Origin: Oligoflexia bacterium
GTDB lineage: Bacteria; Bdellovibrionota; UBA1018
Reading direction: 5' to 3'
Assembly: GCA_014376785.1 (NCBI GenBank)
Contig: JACMQW010000082.1
Coordinates: 1 to 64,000, forward strand
Length of the DNA stretch: 64,000 bases
Part shown: positions 51,640 through 60,332 of the stretch, piece by piece
Layout: every line of letters begins with the position of its first letter
Position numbering within the stretch: the first letter of the stretch is position 1
Notes under the pieces: generated by a model
Databases searched by the model: none
The model's input: the letters and a program-made list of their open reading frames with translations, nothing else
What the model was told of the DNA's origin: nothing
Program-made: the position numbers and the translations under genes

Positions 51640-52662
51640 CTAGACGTTTCGTTTAAATTTTCCGGTGAAAAGGTAATGGGTCACTAAAGTCGCTAAGTAC
51701 GCCGACAACTGCAGGTGAGTGTCCGCGTGCGTGCGCCCCATTCTTAATTCCAACTTGTCGCTTCTTGCGTGGAGTTTCCTCACCAAGGACTCAATTGGAA
51801 ATTTTCGCTCGCCCGTCCAATAAGCCACGGAGTCGATGAGTTCTTTTCTCTGTTTTAAAAGAAACTTCGCTGCGGAATAGTCGCGCTTCGAGAGTTCGGC
51901 ATCACCATTGAAAATTTTTTGGAGATCGTCGTCGAAAAATTCAGGGTAGTCGGCTGCGTTTTCGCGTTTGCGCTTCGCGTAGTACTTTCCGAGCGTCGAT
52001 TTCATTTTTCTTGCTTGGAAGGGGAGCGCCCCTTTTTCTCGGATGGGCTCCCGCGCGGCCACTTCACTCGCCAGTTCGTCGACGTAACTCAGCTTTTTCA
52101 GCGCCCCGCTCCAGCTTCGGTAAGTTTTTTTCCAATCGCCCGCTGGATCGAGCCAGACGGCGAAAGTCTCGGCGAAATCTTCGTCTGGATGGGCTTGGGC
52201 GTACCAATTATCCAGGTGTTGAACGAAGCCTTTTGAGTAGGGTTTTGGATGGTAGGTTTCCGGAGCGTATTCGGCTTCGGGCGGTCCGAAGACGTCTCTC
52301 CACTTACGGCGCTTGGAGAAGCGGTAGCCATGATCAAAGCAATGACCCGCTTCATGGCGTAAAAGTCGCTGACAGCTCTCGGGCGTGCCTCCTTCAACGT
52401 CGAACATGAGGGCATGTTCAAGTTCTTTTAAGCGAGGGTGGGCAAGATAGAACGGAATAGAAATGGCAAGCATCCCTTCGGGACTAAACCATTCGTCGCC
52501 CAGGTAGATATCAGGCCGATAGATGAGTTTTTTCTCGGCCAATTCGGCTGCGAGTTGTTGCGAGCGGTCATGGAGGTCGCAATCCTCGATCTTCAAATCG
52601 AGGTCACAGATTCGAAGCTTTAAAAGATCGTCGTCTTTTAATGTGGTCCAAGATTGCGCCAT
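51640..52662 (-). CDS. Putative zinc metallopeptidase (Peptidase_Mx-like), cytoplasmic
   Basis: 340 residues. The zinc motif HEAGH is at 103-107 and a downstream HPDEDFAETFAVWL (Glu165) likely gives the third ligand, as in gluzincin-type putative zinc-binding peptidases (PF15887-like). The C-terminal half is charged and helical, with an HxDTHLQL segment near 310. There is no signal peptide. First gene of an operon with an ATP-grasp ligase and a methyltransferase. Divergent from msrB by 36 nt. Confidence 0.75.
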   Translation of the reverse strand: MAQSWTTLKDDDLLKLRICDLDLKIEDCDLHDRSQQLAAELAEKKLIYRPDIYLGDEWFSPEGMLAISIPFYLAHPRLKELEHALMFDVEGGTPESCQRLLRHEAGHCFDHGYRFSKRRKWRDVFGPPEAEYAPETYHPKPYSKGFVQHLDNWYAQAHPDEDFAETFAVWLDPAGDWKKTYRSWSGALKKLSYVDELASEVAAREPIREKGALPFQARKMKSTLGKYYAKRKRENAADYPEFFDDDLQKIFNGDAELSKRDYSAAKFLLKQRKELIDSVAYWTGERKFPIESLVRKLHARSDKLELRMGRTHADTHLQLSAYLATLVTHYLFTGKFKRNV

Positions 52663-52698
52663 GACGCTATTCTAGGCTGAAACCGAAAGGAAGCAAAC

Positions 52699-53109
52699 AT
52701 GAGCGATGTAAAGCGGACCGAGGGAGAGTGGCGTGAGATTCTGACGCCCGAAGAATACCGTGTTCTCCGTGAAAAAGGGACTGAGCGGGCTTTCACTGGG
52801 GAATACTGGAATACTTATGAACCGGGTACCTACAGCTGCCGAGCTTGCGGGGCAGAGCTTTTTCGAGCGGACCATAAGTTTGAATCTCACTGCGGTTGGC
52901 CGAGTTTCTATGACTCGATCGACCGGTCTCGTATTCATGAGACCGTGGACAACACGCATGGCATGCGACGAGTCGAGGTGACTTGCGCCGCTTGCGGGGG
53001 GCACTTGGGGCACATTTTTCCCGATGGTCCGAAACCGACCGGTGATCGTTACTGCATCAACTCGGTTAGCCTGCGATTTCAACCGCTGGCTAAGGCGCCG
53101 GGCGAGTGA
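52699..53109 (+). CDS. msrB: Peptide-methionine (R)-S-oxide reductase MsrB
   Basis: 136 residues; reduces Met-R-sulfoxide in proteins. The fold motifs are TEREFTGEY-like (TERAFTGEYWNTYEPG), zinc Cys pairs CRACG and CAACGGHLGH, SHCGWPSFYDSI, and the catalytic Cys in RYCINSVSLRF. No signal peptide, so cytoplasmic. The next gene starts at the stop (TGATG). Confidence 0.96.
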   Translation: MSDVKRTEGEWREILTPEEYRVLREKGTERAFTGEYWNTYEPGTYSCRACGAELFRADHKFESHCGWPSFYDSIDRSRIHETVDNTHGMRRVEVTCAACGGHLGHIFPDGPKPTGDRYCINSVSLRFQPLAKAPGE

Positions 53110-53738
53110 TGAGTCTTCAAACCCTCTTTCCAACGCAAATCTACCGCTCCCTTCTGCCTCTCGCATTTCGGAAACGTTGGATTCCGAGCCTCGTGAAGGA
53201 AACGAAACTCTTCCGAGATCTGGATGACGAAGGGCGAGCCTGGAGCCGCGAACACTATTATGGCGGATACACCTCTTATTCGTCGATCACTGACTTAGCT
53301 TTTCGTTCTTCGGGCTTTGCTGACTTAAAGCAGTGGATCGATCGGGAAGTGAAAAAGTACGCGAGTTCCCTCGAGCTTGATCTTGGAGCAGGACGTTTAG
53401 AAATGAGTGCACTTTGGCTGAACACCATGGGGCAGGGGTGCCATCACTCCTTCCATCTTCACCCGCTTTCCACCATTAGCGGTACCTTCTACCTTCAGGT
53501 GCCCAAAGGATCCGGAGAGTTTAAGATCGAAGATCCACGCCTGTCTTCTTTCATGGCCTCTCCCCCGCGGAAGAAAACCGCAAAACTCGCAAACCTTCGT
53601 TTTTTCTCGTTCATTCCGAGGGTGGGGGAAATGGTGTTGTTTGAAAGTTGGTTGAAACATGAAGTGACCGCGAATCAGTCGACCTCAGAACGAATCAGTG
53701 TGAGTTTTAATTATGACTGGATTCCCGCACGTGCCTAA
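53109..53738 (+). CDS. Putative 2OG-Fe(II) oxygenase (TIGR02466-like)
   Basis: 209 residues. The N-terminus SLQTLFPTQIYR, the HSFHLHPLSTISGTFYLQVP segment with SGEFKIEDPR, and PRVGEMVLFESWLKHEVTANQSTSERISVSFNYDW reproduce the TIGR02466 family layout, in which the His residues and the Arg of ERIS would bind iron and 2-oxoglutarate. The canonical HxD is not obvious, so activity is uncertain. ATG 53109 overlaps the msrB stop; a GTG at 53106 is the alternative. The 3' end overlaps or abuts ung. Confidence 0.8.
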   Translation: MSLQTLFPTQIYRSLLPLAFRKRWIPSLVKETKLFRDLDDEGRAWSREHYYGGYTSYSSITDLAFRSSGFADLKQWIDREVKKYASSLELDLGAGRLEMSALWLNTMGQGCHHSFHLHPLSTISGTFYLQVPKGSGEFKIEDPRLSSFMASPPRKKTAKLANLRFFSFIPRVGEMVLFESWLKHEVTANQSTSERISVSFNYDWIPARA

Positions 53739-53745
53739 AACTGAA

Positions 53746-54441
53746 ATGGCGCATTTCCCAGAAAACCTTCCGCCCGCCTGGCGCGCTAGACTATCGGGTG
53801 AGGCGAAAAAAGATTATTTTAAATCGCTGAGCAAGTTTCTCAAAGCGGAACAAAGTACGGGCGCAGTCGTTTTTCCGGAAAAGAAAAATATTTTACGCGC
53901 GGTCCAGTCTGTTGATTTGCCCGATGTTCGCGTCGTGATCTTAGGTCAGGATCCTTATCACGGGATGGATCAGGCAATCGGACTCTCTTTCGCTGTCCCC
54001 AATAACCATTTTCCGAAACCTCCGAGCCTTCAGAATATTTTCAAAGAAATTCGTTCCGACCTCGGAGTGACCATTCCTGCGGGTGTTTCGGATCTCTCCG
54101 GCTGGGTCGCCCAAGGCGTGTTGCTTCTGAACTCAGTGCTCACGGTTCGAGAAGGGGAGGCCTTTTCTCACCGCGGAAAGGGGTGGGAGATTTTCACCGA
54201 TGAAGTGATTCGGTCGCTCGCGGAGCGCAAGGAGCCGATTGTGTTCATGCTCTGGGGTGCGGCGGCCCGAAAGAAACGGGACTTTTTCAAAGGAACGCCA
54301 CACGTGGCGCTAGAATCTCCCCATCCATCTCCACTGAGCGCTCACCGTGGATTTCTCGGAAACAAGCACTTCTCAAAGGCGAATGAGCTCCTCCGGAAAT
54401 TTGATCAACCCGAAATTCGGTGGGAAAGAGTCTCGATCTAG
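53746..54441 (+). CDS. ung: Uracil-DNA glycosylase (family 1)
   Basis: 231 residues; removes uracil from DNA. Motif A GQDPYHGMDQAIGLSF has the catalytic Asp, followed by the conserved GWVAQGVLLLNSVLTV. The Leu-intercalation loop is ESPHPSPLSAHRGFLG with its catalytic His. ATG 53746 gives the normal length; ATG 53713, within the oxygenase gene, is possible. It ends in a short gap before the convergent psd. Confidence 0.95.
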   Translation: MAHFPENLPPAWRARLSGEAKKDYFKSLSKFLKAEQSTGAVVFPEKKNILRAVQSVDLPDVRVVILGQDPYHGMDQAIGLSFAVPNNHFPKPPSLQNIFKEIRSDLGVTIPAGVSDLSGWVAQGVLLLNSVLTVREGEAFSHRGKGWEIFTDEVIRSLAERKEPIVFMLWGAAARKKRDFFKGTPHVALESPHPSPLSAHRGFLGNKHFSKANELLRKFDQPEIRWERVSI

Positions 54442-54463
54442 TTTGTCCAATGGTCTGATTGGT

Positions 54464-55390
54464 CTAAACCGCAGTTGCGATCCCTTCACCAATTCGGATC
54501 AAAGTCTCCCGACCACTAGCAGATTTTTCCAAAAGATCCGCATCGAAGGCAAATTTTCTGGGTTCTCCGATCACGATGACGGTAGACCCTCCGAAAAGGA
54601 AATAACCCTTTTCATCGCCTCGCTGGAACGTTTGCCCCGAATGGGTTTGGACGATTTTTCCGACACAAATCGCGCCGACTTCGACGTAGGCTATTTTTCC
54701 GAAATTTTCCGTTTGGAGAATAGTCACTTCCCGTTCGTTTCTAAAAAGAAGGTCTCCTCGGGCAGCAAGCGCGATCGGATTTACCGAGTGGAGGGGGCCA
54801 CTCAATTTGCGACTCGAGAGAATTTTTCCCGCATCGGGAAAATGGAACCGATGGTAATCAACGGGGCAAAGTCGGGAAATAAATCCGGGCCCTCCGATAA
54901 AGGGTTTCATCTCGGGAAAATCACCGAGGAGTGCAGGTCCGTTTAAGGTCGCGCCTTTAATCGGAAGTTTCGTATTCTCCTGGACGCTGGGCAAGAAAAG
55001 ATACCTCCCTTCGGAAGGAGCGGCGAGGCGATGAGCCGATGGTTCAAAAGGACGGGCTCCTGGTTTTAACTTCCGAATAAAAAATTCATTAAAGCTATGG
55101 AAAGGGCCACTTTCATAATCGGACATCGGAATCTCGAAACGCTTAATAAAGTCAGGAATGCTTTTCGCACTTCGTTCGGTGTTTTGGTAAGCGCCATAGA
55201 GTTTCGAAAACCAGGGCCTGCAAAGAACCGTGCTTTCCAAGGCAGCTCCGAAAGGGTTCTCGTAGAGAAACCGAACGCCTCCTTCGCCAAAAATATTTTC
55301 CGTGATGATCTGATTCTTATGACGATCAAAAACGAGCAGGTCTTTGGACATGAGATGAGCTTCGCGTTTCAGAGGCCGGACTTCAATCAA
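54464..55390 (-). CDS. psd: Phosphatidylserine decarboxylase proenzyme
   Basis: 308 residues; makes phosphatidylethanolamine at the inner membrane. The self-cleavage site is FGGSTVIV (Ser becomes pyruvoyl). Also present are the conserved FNEFFIRKLKPGARP, CPVDYHRFHFPDAG and VEVGAICVGKIVQTH segments. GGST rather than LGST and the N-terminal layout suggest the type II/eukaryote-like branch. The start overlaps the comM stop by 8 nt; an internal ATG 13 codons in (55351) is possible. Confidence 0.93.
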   Translation of the reverse strand: MIEVRPLKREAHLMSKDLLVFDRHKNQIITENIFGEGGVRFLYENPFGAALESTVLCRPWFSKLYGAYQNTERSAKSIPDFIKRFEIPMSDYESGPFHSFNEFFIRKLKPGARPFEPSAHRLAAPSEGRYLFLPSVQENTKLPIKGATLNGPALLGDFPEMKPFIGGPGFISRLCPVDYHRFHFPDAGKILSSRKLSGPLHSVNPIALAARGDLLFRNEREVTILQTENFGKIAYVEVGAICVGKIVQTHSGQTFQRGDEKGYFLFGGSTVIVIGEPRKFAFDADLLEKSASGRETLIRIGEGIATAV

Positions 55391-56948
55391 AAGGTAGCCT
55401 TAAAAGCCTCGCTTCTCTGAAATCATCCAGACCAGGCGCCTCGCGGCCATGCAGCGCAGCGAGGGTGAGGGATAACCGGAGTGTTTTATGGCGATCCCGG
55501 AAACTCGTAAAGCGAATGGCGTCGAGCTTCTTTCGGAGATCCGGAGAACGGGTGAGGAGTTCTTCAAGATCGCCAGCTGTCATTTTCCCAGGCATCGTTC
55601 CATGGTTTTTTTTCAACCTAGCTCGGGTTTCCCAAACCCGAGATTTTGCTTCCGAAAAAGCTCGGGAAGGGATGGAAGGGTCGGGAGGTGAGCGGAGCGT
55701 AAAGACGAGGTCCAGTCGATCCAAGATCGGCCCGCTCAGCCGAGAGAAGTAGCGCGCTCGGTCCGCGGGAAGGCAGCGACACGCAGGGAGTCCGCTGTCC
55801 ATGGGTGATCCGGGCACTCCTCCACAGGGACAGAGGTTTCCATTGCCGGCAAAAATAAAATCACAGGGCAACTCATAAGCCCCTTCCACTCGAGTGATCG
55901 TGATTTTCTTTCGCTCCAGTGGCTCTCGAAGCGCCTCGCGTGCATCTCGGTGCCATTCTGGAAATTCGTCTGCCAGAAGAACCCCTCCGTGGGCGAGTGA
56001 AAATTCTCCCGGACGAAGTCGCCCCGCCGAGAAGGATCCAATGAGGGCCGCGGGTTTTGCTTGAGGGCTTACCCTTCGAAAAGAAATCGCATCGCTCTTT
56101 CCGGTCATCTCCGAAATGAAAGCGCGGATTCGGAGTGTTTCCGGCTCCAGCTCGGGTTGGAGCGCCAGGAACCATTCGAGCGCTAACGATTTACCAATGC
56201 CTTTCGGCCCAAGGAGGAGGAAATGGTGGGCACCCGCCGCAGCGATTTCGAGGAGTCTAGCCAGCGCCGGGGGAAGCGGAAGAAGTTTAGAGTCGCTCGT
56301 GGCACTGTGCTCGGGGAGATCGGTTGCAACCGTTAGATGCGGATATTTCCTCGGATCATTTGGTTGATCGGCCGATTCCCATTCGTTGGGCAAAAGCGCA
56401 TTACTCATTTCGGCAAGGTTACTCAGAGCGCGAACTTTCGGCAGGACCGTATCCGGAAAAAGTTTCCTACCTGCGTGATAGAAAATTTCAGAGTCCTCCT
56501 CAGCGATAAAAATAACATCTGCTTTTGCCAAAAGCGCCGCCGCTAATGCCCTTGCGGGCGACCCCACTCCTTTTAATCGACCACTTAAACCAAGCTCTGC
56601 CCAAGCGAATAGCCGATCTGCGACGGGAGGTCGCTTCTTCCCTTCGATTCGGTCCGTTTCTAAAATCACGGCAATCGCCATTGCGAGGTCGAGGCCTGTC
56701 CCATTTTTTCGTTCGCTTGCGGGCGAGAGATTCAGAACAATTTTTCGTTTCGGAAATTCCAACCCACTGGATTCGATCGCGGACCGAATTCGGTCTTTCG
56801 CTTCTGAAACTTCGGGTCCAGGCAGACCGATCATTTGAAAGTGGGGGATTTGAAAGCTCGAAGAAATCTCGACTTCTTGGAAGCGCGGATCAATCACGCC
56901 ATTTAAGAGGGTAAAAATTCGGGGAGAGTCGGTTTCAGAAGGTCGCAT
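55383..56948 (-). CDS. comM: ComM/YifB AAA+ ATPase (Mg-chelatase-like)
   Basis: 521 residues. N-terminal Lon-like domain (GLPGPEVSEAKDRIRSAIESSG, LNLSPASERKNGTGLDLAMAIAV), then an AAA+ core with Walker A GPKGIGKS (unusual Lys and Ile in place of PxGT) and Walker B LLADEF, and the CxC region (LCPCGG, CRCLPADRARYFSRLSGPILDRLDL). ComM helicases promote branch migration of donor DNA during natural transformation. The gene overlaps psd and lies 42 nt from a J-domain gene on the same strand. Confidence 0.9.
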   Translation of the reverse strand: MRPSETDSPRIFTLLNGVIDPRFQEVEISSSFQIPHFQMIGLPGPEVSEAKDRIRSAIESSGLEFPKRKIVLNLSPASERKNGTGLDLAMAIAVILETDRIEGKKRPPVADRLFAWAELGLSGRLKGVGSPARALAAALLAKADVIFIAEEDSEIFYHAGRKLFPDTVLPKVRALSNLAEMSNALLPNEWESADQPNDPRKYPHLTVATDLPEHSATSDSKLLPLPPALARLLEIAAAGAHHFLLLGPKGIGKSLALEWFLALQPELEPETLRIRAFISEMTGKSDAISFRRVSPQAKPAALIGSFSAGRLRPGEFSLAHGGVLLADEFPEWHRDAREALREPLERKKITITRVEGAYELPCDFIFAGNGNLCPCGGVPGSPMDSGLPACRCLPADRARYFSRLSGPILDRLDLVFTLRSPPDPSIPSRAFSEAKSRVWETRARLKKNHGTMPGKMTAGDLEELLTRSPDLRKKLDAIRFTSFRDRHKTLRLSLTLAALHGREAPGLDDFREARLLRLPFD

Positions 56949-56990
56949 GCCGAGTGGGAATGCGAACGACGTACCGAATGCGAGCGAGGT

Positions 56991-57479
56991 TTAGCTGCGT
57001 TTCTTCAAGCGACCTAGTAATTCCGTACGAGCGCGATTGATCGCCTCGGCGATCTCCGTTGCTTCCTGCCACTCCCGCGAGCCCGGACGCCCGATACGAT
57101 CTGGATGGTACTGCTTCATTTTTTCTTTGTAGGCTTTTTGAATTTCGGACTCCGAAGCCAGAGTGGAGACTCCGAGAACTTCATGGGCAGCGCCGTCTTT
57201 CACGATTCCGACCAGTCGAAGGGGAGATTTTTTTGTCTGTTCGGGCGGGAGGGGATCTCCCGGGGTGTGTCGCTTGAAACTCAAATTACGGTCCGCTTCT
57301 CGCACTTTGAATTTACTTTTAGTCGCCTCATGAGACCTGGCTCGAAGCCAAAGTAGAATAAATCCCAAGCTCATTCCTGCTTGGATCAATCCGAAATGCG
57401 ACTGGATGAAGTTCAGTAGCGACTCGCTCACTGAAAAGATTATGCGCGACTTGGGAGAGGTTGGGAACCTGATTTGCAA
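56991..57479 (-). CDS. Membrane-anchored J-domain protein
   Basis: 162 residues. A hydrophobic segment (about 28-45) anchors it, and a C-terminal J domain (about 100-155) carries the HPD motif in KMKQYHPDRIG, so it would stimulate a DnaK-type ATPase at the membrane. The start is TTG 57479, preceded by a good GGGAGG 5 nt away; an ATG at 57374 would remove the N-terminus and lacks a normal ribosome site. The 5' end overlaps the divergent ComEC-like gene by 74 nt, which makes one of the two starts doubtful. Confidence 0.8.
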   Translation of the reverse strand: MQIRFPTSPKSRIIFSVSESLLNFIQSHFGLIQAGMSLGFILLWLRARSHEATKSKFKVREADRNLSFKRHTPGDPLPPEQTKKSPLRLVGIVKDGAAHEVLGVSTLASESEIQKAYKEKMKQYHPDRIGRPGSREWQEATEIAEAINRARTELLGRLKKRS

Positions 57480-58590
57480 TGAGCCTCCCGTGCTTTCTCT
57501 TCAAACTGCCTCTTTCACCTCTCTGTTCTTTGAAGCACGGTTAAGCCCTGCGCCTGCGTGCCGTGCTTGGACGGAAGCGCAGGGTTGTTTTACGGGAGTC
57601 GAGTGGCATTCAGCGATTGAAGCCATGCCGCTGATCCGGAAGTTTTTTGAAGAGGCGCGCCTTGCCGCTTCCGAGGTACTCGGGGTCGAGGGGATTGATC
57701 GTCTCGGGATCTTTCGAAAACTCATGCTGCATGAATCGACCGGTGGACTTTCAAGATCGTGGCTGCGAGATCTTGGGTTTGTTCATCTCGATGCAGCATC
57801 GGGAATCCATTTGTATTGCCTCTGGACCGCCGTGGACAAAACATTGATGCGGTTTTCATCGCAGTTGAAGTTCTCGCTCAGCGCGATTCGGCTCTCAAGA
57901 GGAGTCATTCCCTTTTTCTTCTTTGTGTTTTTGTGGGGATTCACTGGGTTTAGACCGGGACTGCTCCGACCTTTTCTGTTGGTGCTTTTTCGGCTCTGTA
58001 GTTCGCGCCTGGGCATTCGGTTTCGCTGGGCAGTGCCGTTGGTTTCAGCGCTTCTCGTTGACGCGCTCTTCGGATTTTTTCACGCTTACGGAAGCGAGTT
58101 TGAGTTTGATCGCTGGGCTCCCGGCGAATTGCACTATGCCCTGTCTTGGTGGGGAGGTGTTTTCGGTTTTGAGTGGGCCCGAGCGCGGGGATGGAGCGGA
58201 GCGCGAGCCCACCTCTGTCTTGGAATTTCTTCCTGGTTTTCGATTTTGCCCCTGGACCTTTGGATCGGTCATTTTGCGCCCTGGACCCCGGTTCTCAGTT
58301 TTATCACCGTGGAATTTCTCGTCCGGGGGGGGTTTCTTCTTCTCTTTCTGGGCGTACTCCTCTCTGGATTCTTCCCGAATAATGCCTGGGCCACGCATTC
58401 CCTAGAATGGATGAGCCTGGGTTGGAATGCGGCTTTCGGGAGCATCGGTGGAATATTGAGCGAGTGGGGAGGCGATCGAAACTTGGATGAAACTCTTGGA
58501 GTATTTCTGAGCGCATTTTGCGCCATCCTGATCGTTTTGGCCTGGATGGGTCGAACTCGACACAGTCCAGATGAGGCGATGAACGTTTGA
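57406..58590 (+). CDS. Reduced ComEC/Rec2-like membrane protein
   Basis: 394 residues with about eight hydrophobic segments. Around residues 107-140 the sequence LMLHESTGG, LRDLGFVHLDAASGIHLYCLW fits the ComEC signature (lfr..GlaHLLavSGlHv). FFFFVFLWGFTGFRPGLLRPFLLVL then corresponds to the spSavRA.lM helix, and ALSWWGGVFGF to the LSFLAV region. The N-terminal OB-fold part and the C-terminal metallo-beta-lactamase domain of full ComEC (about 750 residues) are absent. ComEC translocates single-stranded DNA in transformation. Start uncertain (57406 or 57442). Confidence 0.65.
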   Translation: MKFSSDSLTEKIMRDLGEVGNLICNEPPVLSLQTASFTSLFFEARLSPAPACRAWTEAQGCFTGVEWHSAIEAMPLIRKFFEEARLAASEVLGVEGIDRLGIFRKLMLHESTGGLSRSWLRDLGFVHLDAASGIHLYCLWTAVDKTLMRFSSQLKFSLSAIRLSRGVIPFFFFVFLWGFTGFRPGLLRPFLLVLFRLCSSRLGIRFRWAVPLVSALLVDALFGFFHAYGSEFEFDRWAPGELHYALSWWGGVFGFEWARARGWSGARAHLCLGISSWFSILPLDLWIGHFAPWTPVLSFITVEFLVRGGFLLLFLGVLLSGFFPNNAWATHSLEWMSLGWNAAFGSIGGILSEWGGDRNLDETLGVFLSAFCAILIVLAWMGRTRHSPDEAMNV

Positions 58591-58650
58591 CGGCAAATCG
58601 ATTTGCGCTTTAAAGCTCCAGGCAGGTAAAATAGAAGGCTAGGGAGTTTC

Positions 58651-59493
58651 ATGCGGGGAATATCGGAAAACAGAGCGGGCCGTGAAGCCATCCGTTCGAG
58701 TCTCACGCCAAAACTATTGGCACTTTTGAGCACTTGCGCCCTTTTTTCCTGCGCGCCTGCATCGGACGAAGATTCCTACTCCGACGCGTGCGTGCTTCCG
58801 TCGGACCAAACCCAGACGCTCACGGGGAGGTGGTACCGACTTCCCGTTTTCATTTCTTTTCGCGATGGTCATTTTAACTCTTACGAGCTCGGGCTAGCCA
58901 TGGACGCGGCGGACAACTGGAACCGGTTTTTCGGCGCCACTCAAGGTGTCGCAGTTTTTGATTACGGCACCCGGGCATCGCCAAGGCTCGATCAAAAAAC
59001 GACCAGCCCACCGGCTGGAGGGATTTGTTCCGAAGCCACCCCGGACGTCTCGAGGCCAGGCGGTTACCGAACTTCTCTCACGATCTTCAAACGGACGACG
59101 TGGATTTACGCGACTTCGGCCATTGCGATCACGAGCACGTGCACGACAGCGGCCAGTCCTGTGAAGGCGTTGACCAACGCCATGATGGAATTGAATTATC
59201 AGACTTATTTCACGTCTGGAAAACCGGTTCCGGACCTCACTTCGATTTTCACTCACGAGCTCGGGCATCTGATCGGCCTAGATCATAGCTGCGCCGGAAG
59301 CTACGATGCCTCTTCCCCGACCCATCCACCCGTTTGCTCAAATTCAGGACTCGACTCGAGTTATTTCAGCGCGGTGATGTATCCTTCATTCGCGTTCAAA
59401 AGTGATGGAGTGACCGGAATCCCCAGAAAATCACTGAATGGAAATGATCAAGGGCGAACGAGCTGCCTGTATGGTCCGAATGCCCTTAAATAG
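58651..59493 (+). CDS. Metzincin-type zinc metalloprotease, lipoprotein
   Basis: 280 residues. GGGAG precedes the ATG. The signal has a long polar start and a lipobox LFSC with Cys34. The metzincin site HELGHLIGLDH is at 202-212, with Met243 of the Met-turn in AVMYPS. Five further Cys pairs such as SCAGSY, PVCSNSG and SCLYGP are probably disulfide-linked. It is an M10/M12-like secreted protease fixed to the envelope; substrates unknown. Confidence 0.85.
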   Translation: MRGISENRAGREAIRSSLTPKLLALLSTCALFSCAPASDEDSYSDACVLPSDQTQTLTGRWYRLPVFISFRDGHFNSYELGLAMDAADNWNRFFGATQGVAVFDYGTRASPRLDQKTTSPPAGGICSEATPDVSRPGGYRTSLTIFKRTTWIYATSAIAITSTCTTAASPVKALTNAMMELNYQTYFTSGKPVPDLTSIFTHELGHLIGLDHSCAGSYDASSPTHPPVCSNSGLDSSYFSAVMYPSFAFKSDGVTGIPRKSLNGNDQGRTSCLYGPNALK

Positions 59494-59566
59494 TATGATG
59501 GATTGTGGAAGATCATGATCTTTCAAGTCTGTAGCTTTAAACCGGTAGCTTTCGAAAAGAGAGAAA

Positions 59567-59980
59567 ATGACTATCTTGAGTAGAGTAGTGGTGGGTTTTG
59601 CAGTGGCAACGGTTTTTGTAGGTTCTGCATTTTCCGTAGAACCGGCCGCAATAAAAAAGCCTGGAAACGGGCAGTATTTTCGATGGGCGGCGGGATATCC
59701 CGGCATCATTACAAGAACCAAAGGTTGCTCTTCGCCGCTGTTATGTATCGGAACTTATGAGGTTTACGTAGAAGGATATAACGGTCCCGCGGTGATCAAA
59801 ACGGGACAAGCTTTCTGCAATGCGGTTTACGAAAATAAATGTCCAACTGCACAAACCTGCGCCGAAGATGAGGCAATTACTCATCAAAAGGCGGCTTACG
59901 TTGGCGATCCACGGGGCGATGTGAACATGCCTGATATGTATCAACGTGGATCAAAGCGCGAATCAGGAGACGCAAACTAA
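59567..59980 (+). CDS. Small secreted protein, hypothetical
   Basis: 137 residues. The signal peptide is VVVGFAVATVFVGSAFSVEP. The mature part has six Cys (GCSSPLLC, AFCNAVYENKC, QTCAED), probably three disulfides, and ends in a hydrophilic tail. Family unknown. GAGAG lies before the ATG. The stop is followed directly by the next start, so it forms a two-gene unit with the following gene. Confidence 0.6.
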   Translation: MTILSRVVVGFAVATVFVGSAFSVEPAAIKKPGNGQYFRWAAGYPGIITRTKGCSSPLLCIGTYEVYVEGYNGPAVIKTGQAFCNAVYENKCPTAQTCAEDEAITHQKAAYVGDPRGDVNMPDMYQRGSKRESGDAN

Positions 59981-60256
59981 ATGAAAAAGTCTAATTTTTT
60001 AAGAGCGGCTCTTTTGACACTTTTCTTACTTGCTACAAATGCGAAAGCAATCGGAATACAAAATGTCAGTGGTACGGTCGATTCTTTCGATAAATCTAAT
60101 ATCGTTTTAAAGCAAGAACACGGCCCAAGCCTTAAAGTCCCAAGATCTCTTTTATCTGATGAGAATGAAAAAAATCTCAAACCTGGGCAAAAGCTCCAGT
60201 TAAATATCGACCTACGGACAATCGAAAAATTAAATCCGAAGTCTAAAAATAAATAA
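59981..60256 (+). CDS. Small secreted protein, hypothetical
   Basis: 91 residues with a signal peptide (LRAALLTLFLLATNAKA, cleavage near AKA-IG). The mature domain is about 65 residues, Lys-rich, with VSGTVDSFDKSNIVLKQ, a pattern seen in small OB-like or beta-barrel periplasmic domains, and ends KLNPKSKNK. Start directly after the previous stop. CAGGAG lies 12 nt upstream. Base use is richer in A+T than the neighbours. Confidence 0.6.
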   Translation: MKKSNFLRAALLTLFLLATNAKAIGIQNVSGTVDSFDKSNIVLKQEHGPSLKVPRSLLSDENEKNLKPGQKLQLNIDLRTIEKLNPKSKNK

Positions 60257-60332
60257 GGAAACGTCTGTTTTGGAGCTTCAAAATCAAGAGCGGAAATTTT
60301 CTATGAGGGATTAGGGTGCCAAAGCGCCGCTA

